Assembly (NCBI GenBank): GCA_047495785.1
Contig: JBLDXI010000015.1
Span: 4,774,001-4,838,000, forward strand
DNA length: 64,000 nt
Direction: 5' to 3'
Origin: Lepidodermella squamata
Taxonomy: Eukaryota; Gastrotricha
The notes under the pieces were generated by a model, which worked only from the letters and a program-made list of their open reading frames with translations, searched no databases and was not told the DNA's origin. Both the position numbers and the translations under genes were made by a program. Positions 12,368 through 25,804 of this stretch are shown here, piece after piece; within the stretch, counting starts at the first letter, position 1, and each line of letters starts with the position of its first letter.

Positions 12368-15363
12368 CTCAATAGCGTTTTTTACTGAAAGCAATTATTT
12401 CAAAATGCTGATGATGTAAATTACCGACAATTTTCTATTCACTACTCGGAATATGGTTGTGTTTTTTTATGATGGGTTTCTATCCGAGCCGTTTTATTGT
12501 TGCTGTTGTTGTTACTTTAACTGTATTTTAACGAAATTTTATAAACGCACGAGAGCTTTAAAAGCTTTCAAAACAAGGTTGTGAAAACTTACAATGCTGA
12601 AATCAGAAAGGTTGTGCAGTTTACTTCATTCTCTAGTTCAAGCTTCCATTTTACTTGTTATGGTTTTTCTGGGACAACCGATCTTGGTTGTGTTATGCGA
12701 GGTTGTGATTTACATTTCAACAATAGACTGTACTGATCGTTTTTTCTACTTGGATTTTTGCCGTCACAGCTCGATGCGTGTATTTGCATTATTGGAATAT
12801 TTTTTATGATAGAAATCCACACTACAACGCCAATTGCCGACTTTTACAACCACTGCTTACGAAATTTATGTAATTTAGTGTATATATAGATATTGATGAT
12901 ATTTATCCGCTATCCTATTATGTACACCCGCATGCTTTTCAGCGAATGTCTTCTCTCTGGTGCACGCAAATGATATCGGAGCGAGAGTGAAAATGTCCTT
13001 TCCTGACGCCTGTTTTAATTCAAGGCGCCTTGAAATATTATTATTCCGAGCTTTTATGATAATGTGTACATGCGCTCGCCTACTTGTGTAACAACAATGA
13101 ATTTATACTGAGTAATAAAACACACGTGAAGAAATCGCAACTCTTGGTTTTTTCCAGAAGTATTCGAAATTACAGGTGTATATCGATTGTTGATGAGACA
13201 TTACGTTTGAGCATTAACAGGGCATTGTTTGCTGAGAAAATATTGTTTTTCCGAATTAGCTGTTGTTTTGTACCAGCGATTATCTTCTCGCAGGCTGAGG
13301 TAAAATTATGAGCAACGTAACTCATAACATATAGACCATCCTACTACCACTAAGGGTGTTCAAATTCGGAGCATTATTCTTATAATAAAGCCAGGCTTCG
13401 GAGCAATTTATGCGGGCGTGATGGTGAAGTGGAAATATCCGTCATACAATCTTCAAGAAAACAACATGAATATTATTATGGGCGGAAAAAGCGATTCCGC
13501 CTAAAGCAAGCGATTCTTGCTGTTGACTAGGCAAACGTGAAATCTCAGGCCATGGATATCACTCCATGTTGTGACTGTGAGTGGGGGCGGTGGTGGTGAA
13601 AAATCGCATGCGGTCGGCACCAAATTGGAACCAGATCACTCGCTAATGTATAAAAATGCTGCTCGCATGCAAACATGCGAACGGAGGAGGTCAGCGCGCC
13701 CGCATCGCGGAGTGGGCAGGCGGGCAGTCGCGAGACAAAATCAGGCCGTGCGAGTTGCAAGAAGGCGATTGATTGGCGAGCGTTAATAACACACCACCGC
13801 ACTATCAAATATTCCAACTCAATCAGACAGCAATACTATAGGCCAAATAAAAAGAGAGGAAAGATTTGTTTATTCTCAGATATTTAAAGAAATTCCACAA
13901 ATAACAACATAGGTACCTCTATACCTATCTATACTCACGTAAAATAATGCGACTGCCCAGATCGGTATTAATATTATGTTTATAGGTAATATGTTTACGG
14001 TAATAATCCAAATAGTCATAAGAACTCCGCGAAACCCGAAAGTGTGCAATTAGAACCCTTAGAAGATGCTCATTGATAAGAGTCGTTCACAGGAATATTA
14101 TTGGTTCTTTTTATTCCAGCAAGAACTTGTGGCGTTCATTAGATTATAACTCAATAAAATAACAGCAACAGGTCAGCTTATATCCCAAGAACACAATCCC
14201 ATGGTGCCTAAAGCGCTCCGCCCACGCGCATCAGCTTTTTGTTCATCATTCCGCTTTTTATAGCCTCATAACAACTCATCTCTTTTTACATTGCACAAGC
14301 AACCCATGCGCGCCCGCTCTGCGCTGTTGAACGGGCGGGAGTCGTTGGGTGCGAACGCTTTGCAGCAGCCGACTAAATATTTTTATCGGCAATTGTACTT
14401 TTTGATTGATTACACAGCGGCTATAAAATGTTCTGGCCATCGGCGATTTTTGTAAACCACTATTGTATCTAGAAATTTCCCATGGTAGAACGATTGCACA
14501 ATTAAACGATCCTTAATTTGAGGATATTATTTTTTTCCTATTCGCAGACGTAACATTGTAAACAACATGTACTACAGGCTTGCCCTCAGAGCACGCATGG
14601 TATTTTTGCGCCTTCGCACCTTTGCAGTCGATATTTCTCACAATCACCGCTTTTCCCTGCTTACCCAGCTGCTTTCTTTTACGATGGTATTAATTTATAT
14701 AGGTTATACAAACAACAATGTCTCTCTCAAAATCATTAGATTTGATATAGATAGAATGAGACTCCAGCTTTTTGGTGCCTATTTATTTTGATATTTAACC
14801 CGTTGTGACCACAAGTTATTTTTTTGGCTAGCTTCATCTTTCATCATGTTGGCTATCTTCCGGTTATAGTGTATAGCCTAGTGGTTTTTCATGCTAGAGG
14901 CGCCGGTAATTGCGGCGCGGAATTCGCCGTGTCACGGCCATGATAGCTCAGCAAATAAACACAGCTGCGCGCGTCAAGATGCGCGACAAATGGTAGAAGC
15001 GCGTGCCTTCTTCACTTGAGTAATTGAGCGCTGACAACCACGCTTCCCCGCGGCCGTGATGCCTAAGAAAGGCCTTCGTCTACACACATCTTTCAAGTAT
15101 TGCCCATCTTCTCATTTCTGAACATTTTGCCTTGATTTTTCTAGAATTATCCGTGAAACACGAGATTATCGACAGCGGGCTCGCATGTTTAGAAGCCGTC
15201 GTTAGCGAGCTGGCAATGCTCTGCTTGTCCAATGCCAGTTTCGCTGAGCTCAAAACGCTGCCGCCGGTCGCGCCGATGTGCTCGATCAGCATTCAGCGGT
15301 GGCGACTTTCGCACAGATGAACCGCCTGATGCGTCGCAGGCGGAGCAACAAGTCGCCGGCGGA
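12368..15363. other. 3 kb intergenic region
   Basis: Contains the 3'UTR of the GPR158-like gene, then low-complexity and AT-rich spacer, a GC-richer patch at about 13560-13770, and the upstream region of the glutamate receptor gene. The open frames present (for example 13571-13786 and 14567-14791) have no recognisable motifs. No RNA gene was seen. Confidence 0.45.
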
Positions 15364-18300
15364 ATGCCTTCAACCACTGTCCGCCGGCCGCTGCATTCAT
15401 CGTCGAAGCCGAAAGCCTTCCTATTAGTGCTTCTTTTTATGTCAAATTTTCTGTTCTTACTATCCGTCTTGCCCGTTCTCGTCGAATCGTCCCAAACTGC
15501 TGCTGCTGGCCAAATGCCGGATCACGTTCGTGTTGGCAAGTTTTAGCAACAGATTTTTAGAGAATAGCAAATAAAATAACTCAATTTTTCAGCTGTGATA
15601 GTCGATAATTCTTCGTCGATCACGCCACACGCCGTCAAACAAGCTGCTTTCATTGAGTCGGCCGCTAAATTGTACTCATTCATGGACAAAACGCTCATAT
15701 TAGATCAGACCCGGCTAATTGTTTCGTTAATACGGCTGCCCGGGCGTGACGCTCTTACCTCAACTAGAATCCGTAAGTATAACCAATGACTGCATCAATC
15801 ATAATTTTTTGCTCCGCTCTTTATTCCAACAGTTTGCAAAGAACTTCTTACGACTTCGAATTTATTGGCACTGATTGTTGGAGATGTTTCGCCGTCATTA
15901 ATGTCGTACATTGTTGGCCTCGCTAACGATGCTCAAGTCTGTTGGATGGCATATTGCGAAAATTTAAATCTAATTATGATTTTTGCAGATTCCATTGATT
16001 GATTTAGCCAGTGATATAGGTCGATATGTGTCGTCGCCGTCTAAATTTGCACCTTCCATATCGGTGACGTCACTGCTCGAGCCAGGTTTTGTAGTTTTCA
16101 TGCGGCCTAGCTCAGCTCTGCACCTAGCAACCGCTGTCGAGGACGTAATGGCCGTCTACAAATGGGAACGTATGCTGCTGCTTTACGACAAGGCTGAAAG
16201 TCTGACGCAAATGCAAAAGCTGCTCGGCGATGTTGGCGTCGACGGTGTTCCAACCGAGAAGGCAGTTTTTCGGCTCAATAATTCAAACATTTTCGAAGTG
16301 ACGCAGAGTATCAAATTCCGATGGCCAACTGTTGTTATCGCTCTCGATGAAACAATGACGGCTAAATTTCTCCGAGTTGCCCTTCGAACCGGCATTCTTA
16401 GCTCCGGTTACTCTTTTATTGTTACCAATCCGGTAATTAATTGAATTCATGGTTTTTATCTATTCAATTTTCTCAATTTTACCAGAATGCTCATTTTCTA
16501 TCAATGGAAGATTTTGCGCAAAATTTTCCGAATGTTACGCTGTTGCGATTTATTAATGATAACCCGATAACGCGTAACATTTTGGATAATGCTCGAAGAT
16601 TCGAAGAAATTCAATCCACGTACCGCGTCATAGTTCCGGACGAATCGGGCAATGCTGACAGCGACATACCAGTAAAACATTGGCCAGTCATTTTGATTCA
16701 AATTATTGCTATTTTTCACAGAAAATTTTGCTGTATGATCGTGAACTCCCGATTACGGTAATTTTCTCCGAAAGTTCCACATTTCGTATTGACCAATTTT
16801 CTTTAAAAATTAGCTTTCAACTGCTTTACTTCTCGATGCTTTAACATTGGTGCGAAGGGCCTTGGCATCGATCTTCAGCCCACCTTCTTGGACCACGGGG
16901 CCGTCTTCAAGCTATCAGTCGTCGACTCCGAAATATCAGCCGTTTATCTTCAAACAAACCACAGGCTTGGCGTGCCGGCCCAGCCTGGTGAAGCCCTCCG
17001 TTCCAGCTCAATCTCCGTACGGCAAGACTTTACTGCAAGCGCTGGTATCGCCAGCCATTGCGTATGAAGGTGCGACAGGCACCGTGGTTTTCAACCCGAA
17101 AACAAACTTCAGAGACGTGGCTGATATGGACATTCTAGGTCTCGGCAGTATAGGTTTGCACAAAATCGGAACATGGAACTCGGACGCTGCTGTTGTTCGC
17201 GATAACGAAATTTTGAGGCAGAAGGAGATCCTAAGGCGGGCTGAGGTTCAGCGGTTAATGAAGGACGTAACTACGGATGAACCGACGACAACAACCGGGC
17301 CTCAAATTCCTTCAAAGGCGCTATCACCTCGAGCTCTCCGGCTCCACCTTAATGAAGAGGCCATTTTTACGCTGAAACGCGCCAATGTTTTGACGAACAG
17401 AACGTTGGTTTCTACGACAATCAAGAAGAAGACCCTCGTTGTTACCACAAAGCTTGAAGAGCCATACGTCATGTATCGGAAGGACAAATCGAAGACATCG
17501 CCGAATTCTCGGTCGATCGTCGAACACAATTTTGAAGGCTACTGCGTTGATCTACTGGATGAGATTGCTGCTATGACCGGCTTCACATACCGGTTGCACA
17601 TCGTTGCCGATGGTGGTTACGGTTCGCTGAATCGGAAAACTGGCAGATGGACCGGAATGATCGGCGAAGTCATTGAAGGGGTGAGTGGTGAACTTTTGAA
17701 TTTCACGACCTTCTTACAAATTTGTATTCTATTTATTTAGAAAGCTGACATTGCAGTAGCCCCTCTCACTATCACCTACGCAAGAGAGCAGGTCGTAGAC
17801 TTCACGAAACCGTTTATGAACCTTGGAATCTCCATCTTGTACCTGCAACCTTTCAAGGAGAAGCCATCCGTATTTTCATTCATGCAACCTTTGGCTGGCG
17901 AAATTTGGGGCTACGTCTCACTTTCTTATGTGGTCGTTACCCTGATCTTCTACGCTGTTGGTCGCTTCTCGCCCTACGAGTGGCACTCGACGGGCGTCGA
18001 ACCGGCCGAGGAAGTACCACCGGGTATCGATGCTACTGACACGAATCAAGTTAGTCCATTCGACATCGAGAATCACGTCAACGTCTTCACCCTGGCGAAT
18101 AGCTCCTGGTTCACCGCTGGAACCCTTATGCAACAAGGTTCCGATGTGAATCCACGAGCGCTGTCAACTCGTATCGTGGGTGGAGCCTGGTGGTTCTTTT
18201 CTCTGGTGAGTTCAATAAACCCCTTTCCAGGCCTCAAATATGAGAATTTCCCTTTCATTAGATTATCATCAGCTCTTATACTGCCAACTTGGCGGCGTTC

Positions 18301-19719
18301 TTGACTGTCGAGACAGTTTACTCGCCGTTCGAAAGCGCCGAAGAACTGGCGCGTCAGAATAAGGTCAGTTACGGCGCCGTGAAAGGCGGCTCGACGGAAA
18401 ACTTTTTCCGCGAGTCGAAAATCGACACCTACCGCATGATGTGGAGCGCTATGCAGAATAAGGATGTGTTCGTGTCAAACAACACCGAAGGCATCCACCG
18501 CGTCCGCTCGGCTGCCGGTGGTTATGCTTACCTGGTCGAGTCGATCTCTCTGGAATACATCATTCAGAGTCCAACTCTGAACAAAGACTGCGATTTGCGG
18601 CAGGTTGGCGGCCTGCTCGACTCAAAAGGCTACGGCATTGCAACAGCACGAGAATCGCCATATCGAGACATTCTGTCCATGGCTATTCTCCAGCTTCAAG
18701 AAAACGACCGGCTTCAGTTGCTTTACAACAAGTGGTGGAAATCGTCAGGCACTTGCGTCGCTCAGGAAACTAAACCAAAAGTTCTCGGTACCCAAAATAT
18801 CGGCGGTATTTTCGCTATTCTACTGATTGGTTTGGTTTTCTCGCTGTTCTCACTTGTCATCGAAGTTCTGTGGTATGCAAGGCAGCACAACCCGAATGAC
18901 GAGAGGCCTTATATGCGTCGGCTGCTTGATAATTTCCGACTAATCACTACGTTCCGTTCGAAGTTGTCCCGGCCTTTATCGACACCTCATAACACCTCAC
19001 CAAAGGCTAAACAGCGTCATACACATGCGACTACTGAACCAGGAGTTGAGCTACAAGCGGCGCCCTTGTTGCCGATTGGACCTCCAAAGGCTCCAAGGGA
19101 GGCCCTGGGAGCCCGACGTTCCAGATCTTACCACGATGCGGTTAATCAAAGCGAAGAACGGCGGGCGAACTTGGCGGCTAGATTTTTACCCGCCACAGGG
19201 GTTTCGCCCCTCGATCGGCACGCGAAGCCACCGTTGCCTCGGCAGCATATTAAACCGCCGCCACCCGAACCGCCGCCTCGTCCATCTTTAGCGACAATGA
19301 CAACCACTGAGGACGACGAAGATGATGACGAGGATCTGTCACATCATTTGCTGCGCTCTGGTGGGGTGATTGCTAACCTATCGCCGAAGAGCCGGGCGAA
19401 TGCCGTTGCTTTGCTTGAGGAGTTGGCGTATCAAGAACGTCAGCAAAAGCAACATATCATAGCGGCTACGACAGCTACAGAGCTCGCGCGCCGGTCACCA
19501 CAGCGGCTCGGCTCGCGGCAGGCCAGTGCCGAAAGCACTGGTCGTAGTCGGCAGCGTGTGCCGATGGTCTCGTTTCATGCGCCGTCATTCTCGCGCTCGC
19601 AAGATGACGAAGAGCCGCCGTATGAGCCGGACGAACAGGTGCAGTATCAAAATGTTGGCAGCTACCGGCGACAACCGGCTCATCGCCGGGAGACGCAACA
19701 TCGGGAGGATGAAGTTTAG
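15364..19719 (+). CDS. kainate-type ionotropic glutamate receptor subunit (A)
   Basis: Ligand-gated cation channel of excitatory synapses. Exons 15364-15535, 15593-15772, 15833-15936, 15989-16432, 16486-16671, 16722-16757, 16814-17680, 17741-18205, 18262-19719; 1303 aa. ATG 15364 is chosen; 15439 (MSNFLFLLSVLPVLVESS) makes a better signal peptide. Seen: amino-terminal domain (to about 570), S1 with 'FEGYCVDLLDEIA' and 'ADIAVAPLTITYAREQVVDF', M1, pore loop 'TLMQQGSDV' (Gln at the Q/R site), M3 'SSYTANLAAFLTVE', S2 with 'GGLLDSKGYGIATARESP', M4 (about 1000-1025), then a roughly 280-residue Pro/Arg-rich, partly acidic cytoplasmic tail. Intron 1 appears to be GC-AG. The short Pro/Arg-rich stretches suggest scaffold binding. 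Kainate class is favoured over AMPA by the S1 and pore-flanking motifs. Confidence 0.92.
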
Positions 19720-20139
19720 TGCTATAATAAGAAAAGGGGCGTTTGCCCGCAGCTTTTAATTTAAATTTTTCAAATTTTTCAAATAAACGGAAATGAACGG
19801 AGAGTGACGTCTTAAAATTAAAAAACCTTGGTCTTATATTATTTAATTTTTATTGTTATTTGTTCGTTTTTTTAATTGCAGCTTTTATAGAACTGAAAGG
19901 AAAATTCGAACACCATCTGCTAATCATAAGGATCACCGGTTTTTTTATTGGACCATCTTAGCCATGCAATCTATATCGAACTTGGAATAACCACATAACT
20001 TATTCATAGAAAAAACACGGGGAGACTAATTGCGCAGATGTACGAACCAAAGAAAACAAACACAACGAATTTTTGATGCTAGAGTAATGAGTTCGGGTTT
20101 CTTGTTTCGAGAGGACGAGTGCTTGAATATCGATTGCTG
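19720..20139. other. short space between convergent genes (3'UTRs)
   Basis: Glutamate receptor A (plus) and the WD40 gene (minus) converge here. A plus-strand AATAAA lies at 19782-19787, about 60 bases after the receptor stop codon. The remainder is AT-rich, consistent with the 3'UTR of the minus-strand gene. Confidence 0.55.
19782..19787 (+). terminator. poly(A) signal AATAAA for glutamate receptor A
   Basis: Canonical AATAAA 63 bases downstream of the stop codon at 19719. Confidence 0.55.
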
Positions 20140-23100
20140 TTAAGGGAAGTTTTCGTACTTCCACTCATATCGCACTGATTGGGGTCGTACCAACGTAGGA
20201 GCCGGGCTATTGCGGCCTGAATCGCTGCCAGAAGCATTGCGTTCTCCGCTCGAAACTCGGCTTGGACGAGGTGTCGGAGATGTACTTTGAATTGATGAAA
20301 CGAAATGAATCCTTAAAAAAAAACATATCAAGTGATTGTCAAGAAGCAGTCTATAACGTTACCATTCGCTCATCCGATTAGCCGGAGCACTTCTTTGGCG
20401 CGGGCTCTGCGAAGATCTAACAATGCCCTGTCTGACTGGCTGCGCTGAATTTCTATAGTAAGCCAAATATTGGCTTCCGATGTAAGTGCTGTTCTTTGGC
20501 GGCCAGAAGCACTTGTCAGGATGAGGGGCTGAAGTTTCAGTTGCCCTATTCTCCTGCTTGTTCTTCTCATCGAACTTCTGAGAGTCGATGCTGATTTTGT
20601 TGAGAAAGTGAGCAATCCTCGTGAATTTTTCATTCATATTCAAATCCTGATTAGCATCTGCTCCGGTATCACTGTCATGCCCGGCTTCAGCATTAGTCGA
20701 CGACAAATTGTTCAGCAAATCAGAGCTGACCGGAGTTATAGGCTCATTGACCAAGCTGCTAGCCGGCTGAGATGGTACCATTAGCCCCCCTGGTACCGGC
20801 GGGTGATTGCTTGCGCTCGACTGTCTTCGGCTGTTTTGACTCTCGTATAAGTGGTACAGGACAGGCGACTCGGGAGTCAAGCGGCCGCGAGATCGTGCCG
20901 ACGCGAACCTAACCAGCTTTTTGTACTTTTCTGTGCTGTTTGAACTAAGCGGTCGGCTGGACGATTGCTCTAAAAGGCTCATCGGAGTTTCCAAGTCTCG
21001 AAGTTCATCATGGTAGTCGGAAGCATCCCCTGCGGCTTTTGGCACAGTCCTAACCTCAACCGATGTAACATGCTTCGGGATGGTAGACACGCTTGATTGA
21101 GTTACCTTCAATGCATACCATGTTAAATTATCAGGATTCATGTCAAAGTTCGAACTTACGGTGGAAATTCGGCTGGCAGCTGAAACAACCCTATTTCTTC
21201 GCTAAAAATGTAAAGTTAAGCATATATAACAGTATCAGTTTTCAAACATAAGCGAACCGATGAGCTAGTTGAAGCTCTTGGTGATTTCGTCATCAGAATC
21301 GAAGCTTTAGACACACTTTTCGGTTGTCTGAAGCCGTCTCTTGCTTGGGATTCGCTGCTCTTTGTAAGCGCTGATTTCAGCAAAATTTCGTATTTGGTCA
21401 AAGCCGGTTTGTTTTGACCGGGCGGTTTAACCTCTGCAGCTGGCTTTTTCTCCAAGTTATTTTTTACAACATTTGCTGGTTTCAGAGGTTGCGGGTTGAG
21501 GGTCGGTACTGGTTTCATTGGCTCAACGGGAAGCGGCAAGTGCTCAGCGGTCTTCAGCCCAATTGGCTGCATGTCATCTTCGAAAAGAGCGTCCGCAAAA
21601 TTATTCAACGGGTTCAAATCTGGCTCAGCAGTAGCTGGATCCACCGGTGCAGTAGCCAAGGTAAGAGGCCGAGGTCTAGTGTGCCGTATTGTCGGAATTT
21701 CATACTTGGGCGTGTTTTCTTGCGCCTCCTTTGCTTTCTGTTCGGCTGCCACAGCTTCAGCTATAGCTTTCGCCTGTGCTTCCTTTTCTGCAACTGCAAC
21801 AAAAATGTCAACCCTGTAACAATTTTGAAATGTGACTAAAAATACCTTCTCTAGCCTCCTTGTCCTTCATCATTTTATCAAACTCGTCGTCCAGCTTGTT
21901 GCTTTCAGCATCGTCCCAAGCAACGCTTTTAGCCTGCCAAACTCCCCGCCTATGGCGAAATCTGATTCGCCGTTTTTGCTCGATCTCCGCTATTTTTTCC
22001 TCGACGAATGAAGGATTGCGTTGAATTTTCTTCACAGCCTGAACTGTTCCAACAGGTGGCATTTTATAATTCTGCCGCACGACCGAATTCGGAATGTACA
22101 TATCCGGCGCTACTGGATACTTCAAACCACCTATCATTTGCATCAGCTTCTTCTCAGATTCGGAAACCTTATCAGGCCCGTCATCTGAAGGCGCTGTCAA
22201 ACTGTACTGCAACGCAACTGCTTTCAACAGCTCATCAATCGGTGCAACTAAAAACTCACAAAATTAAATTTTCGGTTCATTAAATCGACAAAATGCTAAA
22301 CCTTTTGGCAACAGCTCGGGTGATGGTGCGCTAATGACTAGTTCAGGCTCGAAAGGAATCACCGCCGGATCCTGCGCATGAGGCATCGAGTTGGCGCGGT
22401 AAATCTCGCGACCCAAGACGTAAAGCATCGATCGCTCAGATGCGCTTTTGCGATCCCAGATCGTAGACAAGAAGTGCGAATCAACGTTCAGCTTCAACAT
22501 ATCGGCGTAAACTGCCACCGTGCGAAAATCACCCACGGCTTCGTCCTGCTGGCTATTAGTGCCAGTATTGTAGCTTACATTGTTGGTGTAAATTGCCAGC
22601 TCAGGCGACTGTTCGAGCTTAAATTCGTACAAAATGACTGATTTTGATGCATGCAAAGCTCGCCGTAGTCTTAGAAGAACGCGATCGACGAAGAGAAATG
22701 GATCGCTCAAAGATCTTGTAATTGCAACTCGACTGGAGGCGTAATGCGTTTCTGACATCACACTGCAAGTTTTAGCCAACTCGGCATTTTCGCCCTCTAC
22801 CATAAACTCGAGCTGCTTTCCTATCCTTTTGCTAGATTTAGGAAAGTAAGCCGACATCGCTTCTAATTGCACTGAATGAAAAATTTCGTCCGGTTCAACA
22901 ACCCTAAAATACTTATAGTTAATCCCAAGTACCAAAACGTTCGTTCATGTGTTTACATAATGATGTTTCCCGTCGAGTAATACAGAAACCCTGCCATCAG
23001 CCCGAAGCTGTCGATGCCTGATATGAGGCCTTCGACATAAATTTGGCGGGTCAAAAATATGGAGGGATTATCGGCTTGATTGTCAGTTTCCACGTCCTCG

Positions 23101-25804
23101 AAGTGGGCGACTTGCCATACCCGGAAAGTGCCTTTGGTGTCAACTGACACAAACAACCTTGCAAGTGGAACGACATCGACTGCAACCAGCGTAGCTTCCA
23201 GTGATGAACTTTCAGGTGTGTAAATTGATAAATTCCCATCTTTACCGTCCTTGAGGTGACATTCGATAGGCGGCGCCCTGATCGCGGGACAGAATGAATG
23301 AAACGGTAACGAAAATACTACATTTTTATTTGAAAAGCAGTTTTATCGTAAAACAGAAAGTAGGTCGTAGCAAAATAAATGCGGTTAAATAGCACAAAAT
23401 CATTAGGTTGAGCAGGTGTCTAGTAGCTTTTGAGGTTGCTTGGGCGACTGGGTTGTCTAATTCATACTGAGGCGGCAGTTCTTTCAGAAAGCACCACAAC
23501 CGATTGAAGGCGAGGAATAGAAAAGGCGGGTTCGTCGAATCGAATTGCCCCGTTCCCAACGTGTATTCGTAAGCCTTGCTCAAGGCCAAGGTCGGCAAAT
23601 GGGCCATTGAACTCGCAGTGGTTTTGGCGACAGATAAGGCCCAAACTGTAACCGAACGACGGCAATTCGCAGTTGCTGCCATTAAAGAGCCAGCGTCTAA
23701 TTTAATTAGGAAAAAAGTATTATAGGGTATCAACGCTAAATAACCTTGAAAAACCCACCGCAATTGCGAGCAAAGGTTATGACATCAAATCCATCGAGGC
23801 CGACGGACTCTATCGAACTATACGTAATTAGTTGAAAATGATAGGCATTCCTAGCCGAGAGCAACGAAATCTTTCCAGTTGAATGACCGGCTAGTATGAT
23901 GAATTCATCTAAGGGCGTGCTATTTTCCTCGGAAAAATTGGACGGAATAGCTATGCAGCCGAGGCTCAAAATTCGTCCCAAATGCTGCGATGGCTTGAAA
24001 ACACCCCCAGTAGTCACGTTGCCGGGGGCTAATGAGCAATCGTACTCAACAACTAAGTTAAAAACATCAGGCATGAGTTATATCGGTTGGGTATGTAACA
24101 TACCGTTTCCTGAATTGGTCATGTAGAAATATTTATTCTGAATCGTGTCAAAAAGTCCCGCGTTAGGAGGCATGGCGTTGACGGCGCGAGCATGTCTGCT
24201 GCCCCGGCGACCATTCGATCTTTCCTCCCCAGGGAAAGCTAGCGACGCCTTGGCGTTTGCGTTAGTCGCATTCAGTGCGAACAGTATGCTCGAGGTGTAA
24301 ACAGCAATCGAGTTTCTTTTCAGTGGCTCCGGAAAAATTGTTGAGCAGTCAATGGTGTGAACATGGTTTGGCAAAGCCGCAAAAGGTAAGCCAAAATGAT
24401 CCAATCGAACGCATAAAATTGAGGAGGCGACCTTGCAGTAAACGCTGCAATCGTCCAGTAAATTCATATATGACATTCTGTTTGACTCTTCTGACGTCCG
24501 AAGATCTAAGCGTTCAGTCAGCTCAAGCGCATAAGGTCCCTGTGTCGCTTGATTAATAATTGAATACGATTGATGCAACGTCACTCACTTCTTCGCGAAA
24601 GCAGAGATCCCATGTCAGCAGCGCGCCGCTTGCATCACCGGTGACGCACCAGAATGGACTTGCTCCGACAACCTCCGCTCCAATTACCGATGAGAGATGT
24701 GGTTTCGTGTTGTAGAATGGGTCCATTTCAAGTGCATCCAGCATTGATATTTCACCATTCTCTGTAGATAATAGCAAAGTCTGTGTTGAATCATGAAGGA
24801 TGGCGACTGATAAATCGAATTGAGGAATAACATGTGCCACCGTCCACGTAGCAAGCGAGAATATATACATTGACGTCCTGGTGGTCACCATCAATTGATT
24901 GTATTTGTAGTCAGCTCTCAGTGTCCTGGGAACCTTCAATCAAACGAGCTCATTGAAACGCAAGATGCATTTGCCAAATTATTACCAAATCTTCGGTTTT
25001 GGATGCATCGGGAAGAAATAACGACGACGGATTTGGTAGTGTTTGGTCAGCCGGGCTCCATTTGGCTTCGAGCTTCCAGCAGATAATCTGGTTTCCCAAC
25101 GTAAAGAAAATTAATCCTATTTTCTCCCTTGGTCTAAATAAGAACGTACTCGTCCTACTCCCCCAGAGAACAAACGACGCAAATCATCGTCAAACAAGAG
25201 ACAGGTCGAAGGTTCGGGGATGTCGTGTGTAACAATTCTCGCCATTTCACATACGATATCACTGAACAAATGAATCTTATCCCCTTCCACTCCAAAAAAT
25301 ACCTGACATACGCATTTGAGTAATAATTAGTGAATGAGATTAATTTACAATCTCACCCCAAATTTGACGGAATATACCATGTTTTCCAGAGCAACTTGAC
25401 ACAGAAATCTAGATCCGAATCGCGTAAAACTTTCAACTATATTCTTGCAAATTAACTAACGTTTTCATATTCTTCACGCCTTTTCTTTCGAATAGTATGA
25501 GAAACTGCTTGTTATCAACACTCTGAGCGACAAAAATCCATCCATCCTTTGTGTTAATTGGTACAATGAAGTTGAGTCGTTTGAGCTCCGGATAGGAGAA
25601 TGTATTAATTACCTGAAAAAATGAAATTGATAAACGTTTGAGCAAATAATTTTAACGAACTCTCAGTCCTTTCTTGATGACTTCAGCCCGTAATTTGTGT
25701 AGGTCTGACAAATCATAAGGAAGCTTAGCGTGACCAGGAGACCAAGTGACCAGTTGTTCCACGACTATATCTGGAGCCGTTTTAATGTTAACAGTTGAAA
25801 GCAT
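20140..25804 (-). CDS. large WD40-repeat protein, family unassigned
   Basis: Exons (minus): 25804-25661, 25612-25461, 25429-25357, 25302-25146, 25116-24986, 24933-24589, 24539-24104, 24052-23759, 23696-23468, 23277-22957, 22903-22302, 22247-21846, 21793-21258, 21201-21160, 21105-20363, 20311-20140; 1592 aa, all phases consistent. Roughly residues 50-750 give degenerate WD40 blades ending in 'GALLTWDLCF', 'RRSVTVWALS' and 'KGTFRVWQVAHF', probably two propellers. After about 960 the protein is charged and helical (repeated Ala/Glu/Lys), then Pro/Ser-rich and disordered to the end (RYEWKYENFP). Blade 'FWCVTGDASGALLTWDL' resembles the C-terminal propeller of VPS15, but kinase and HEAT parts are absent. 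Overall length and plan also recall large ciliary WDR proteins. Two introns in the model are only 31 and 29 bases, so exons 2-5 are the least certain. I do not name a function. Confidence 0.75.

Noticed and set aside
13571-13887. Arg-rich open frames near 13.6 kb
   Set aside because: GC-rich low-complexity sequence open on both strands with no start context, splice partners or known motif.
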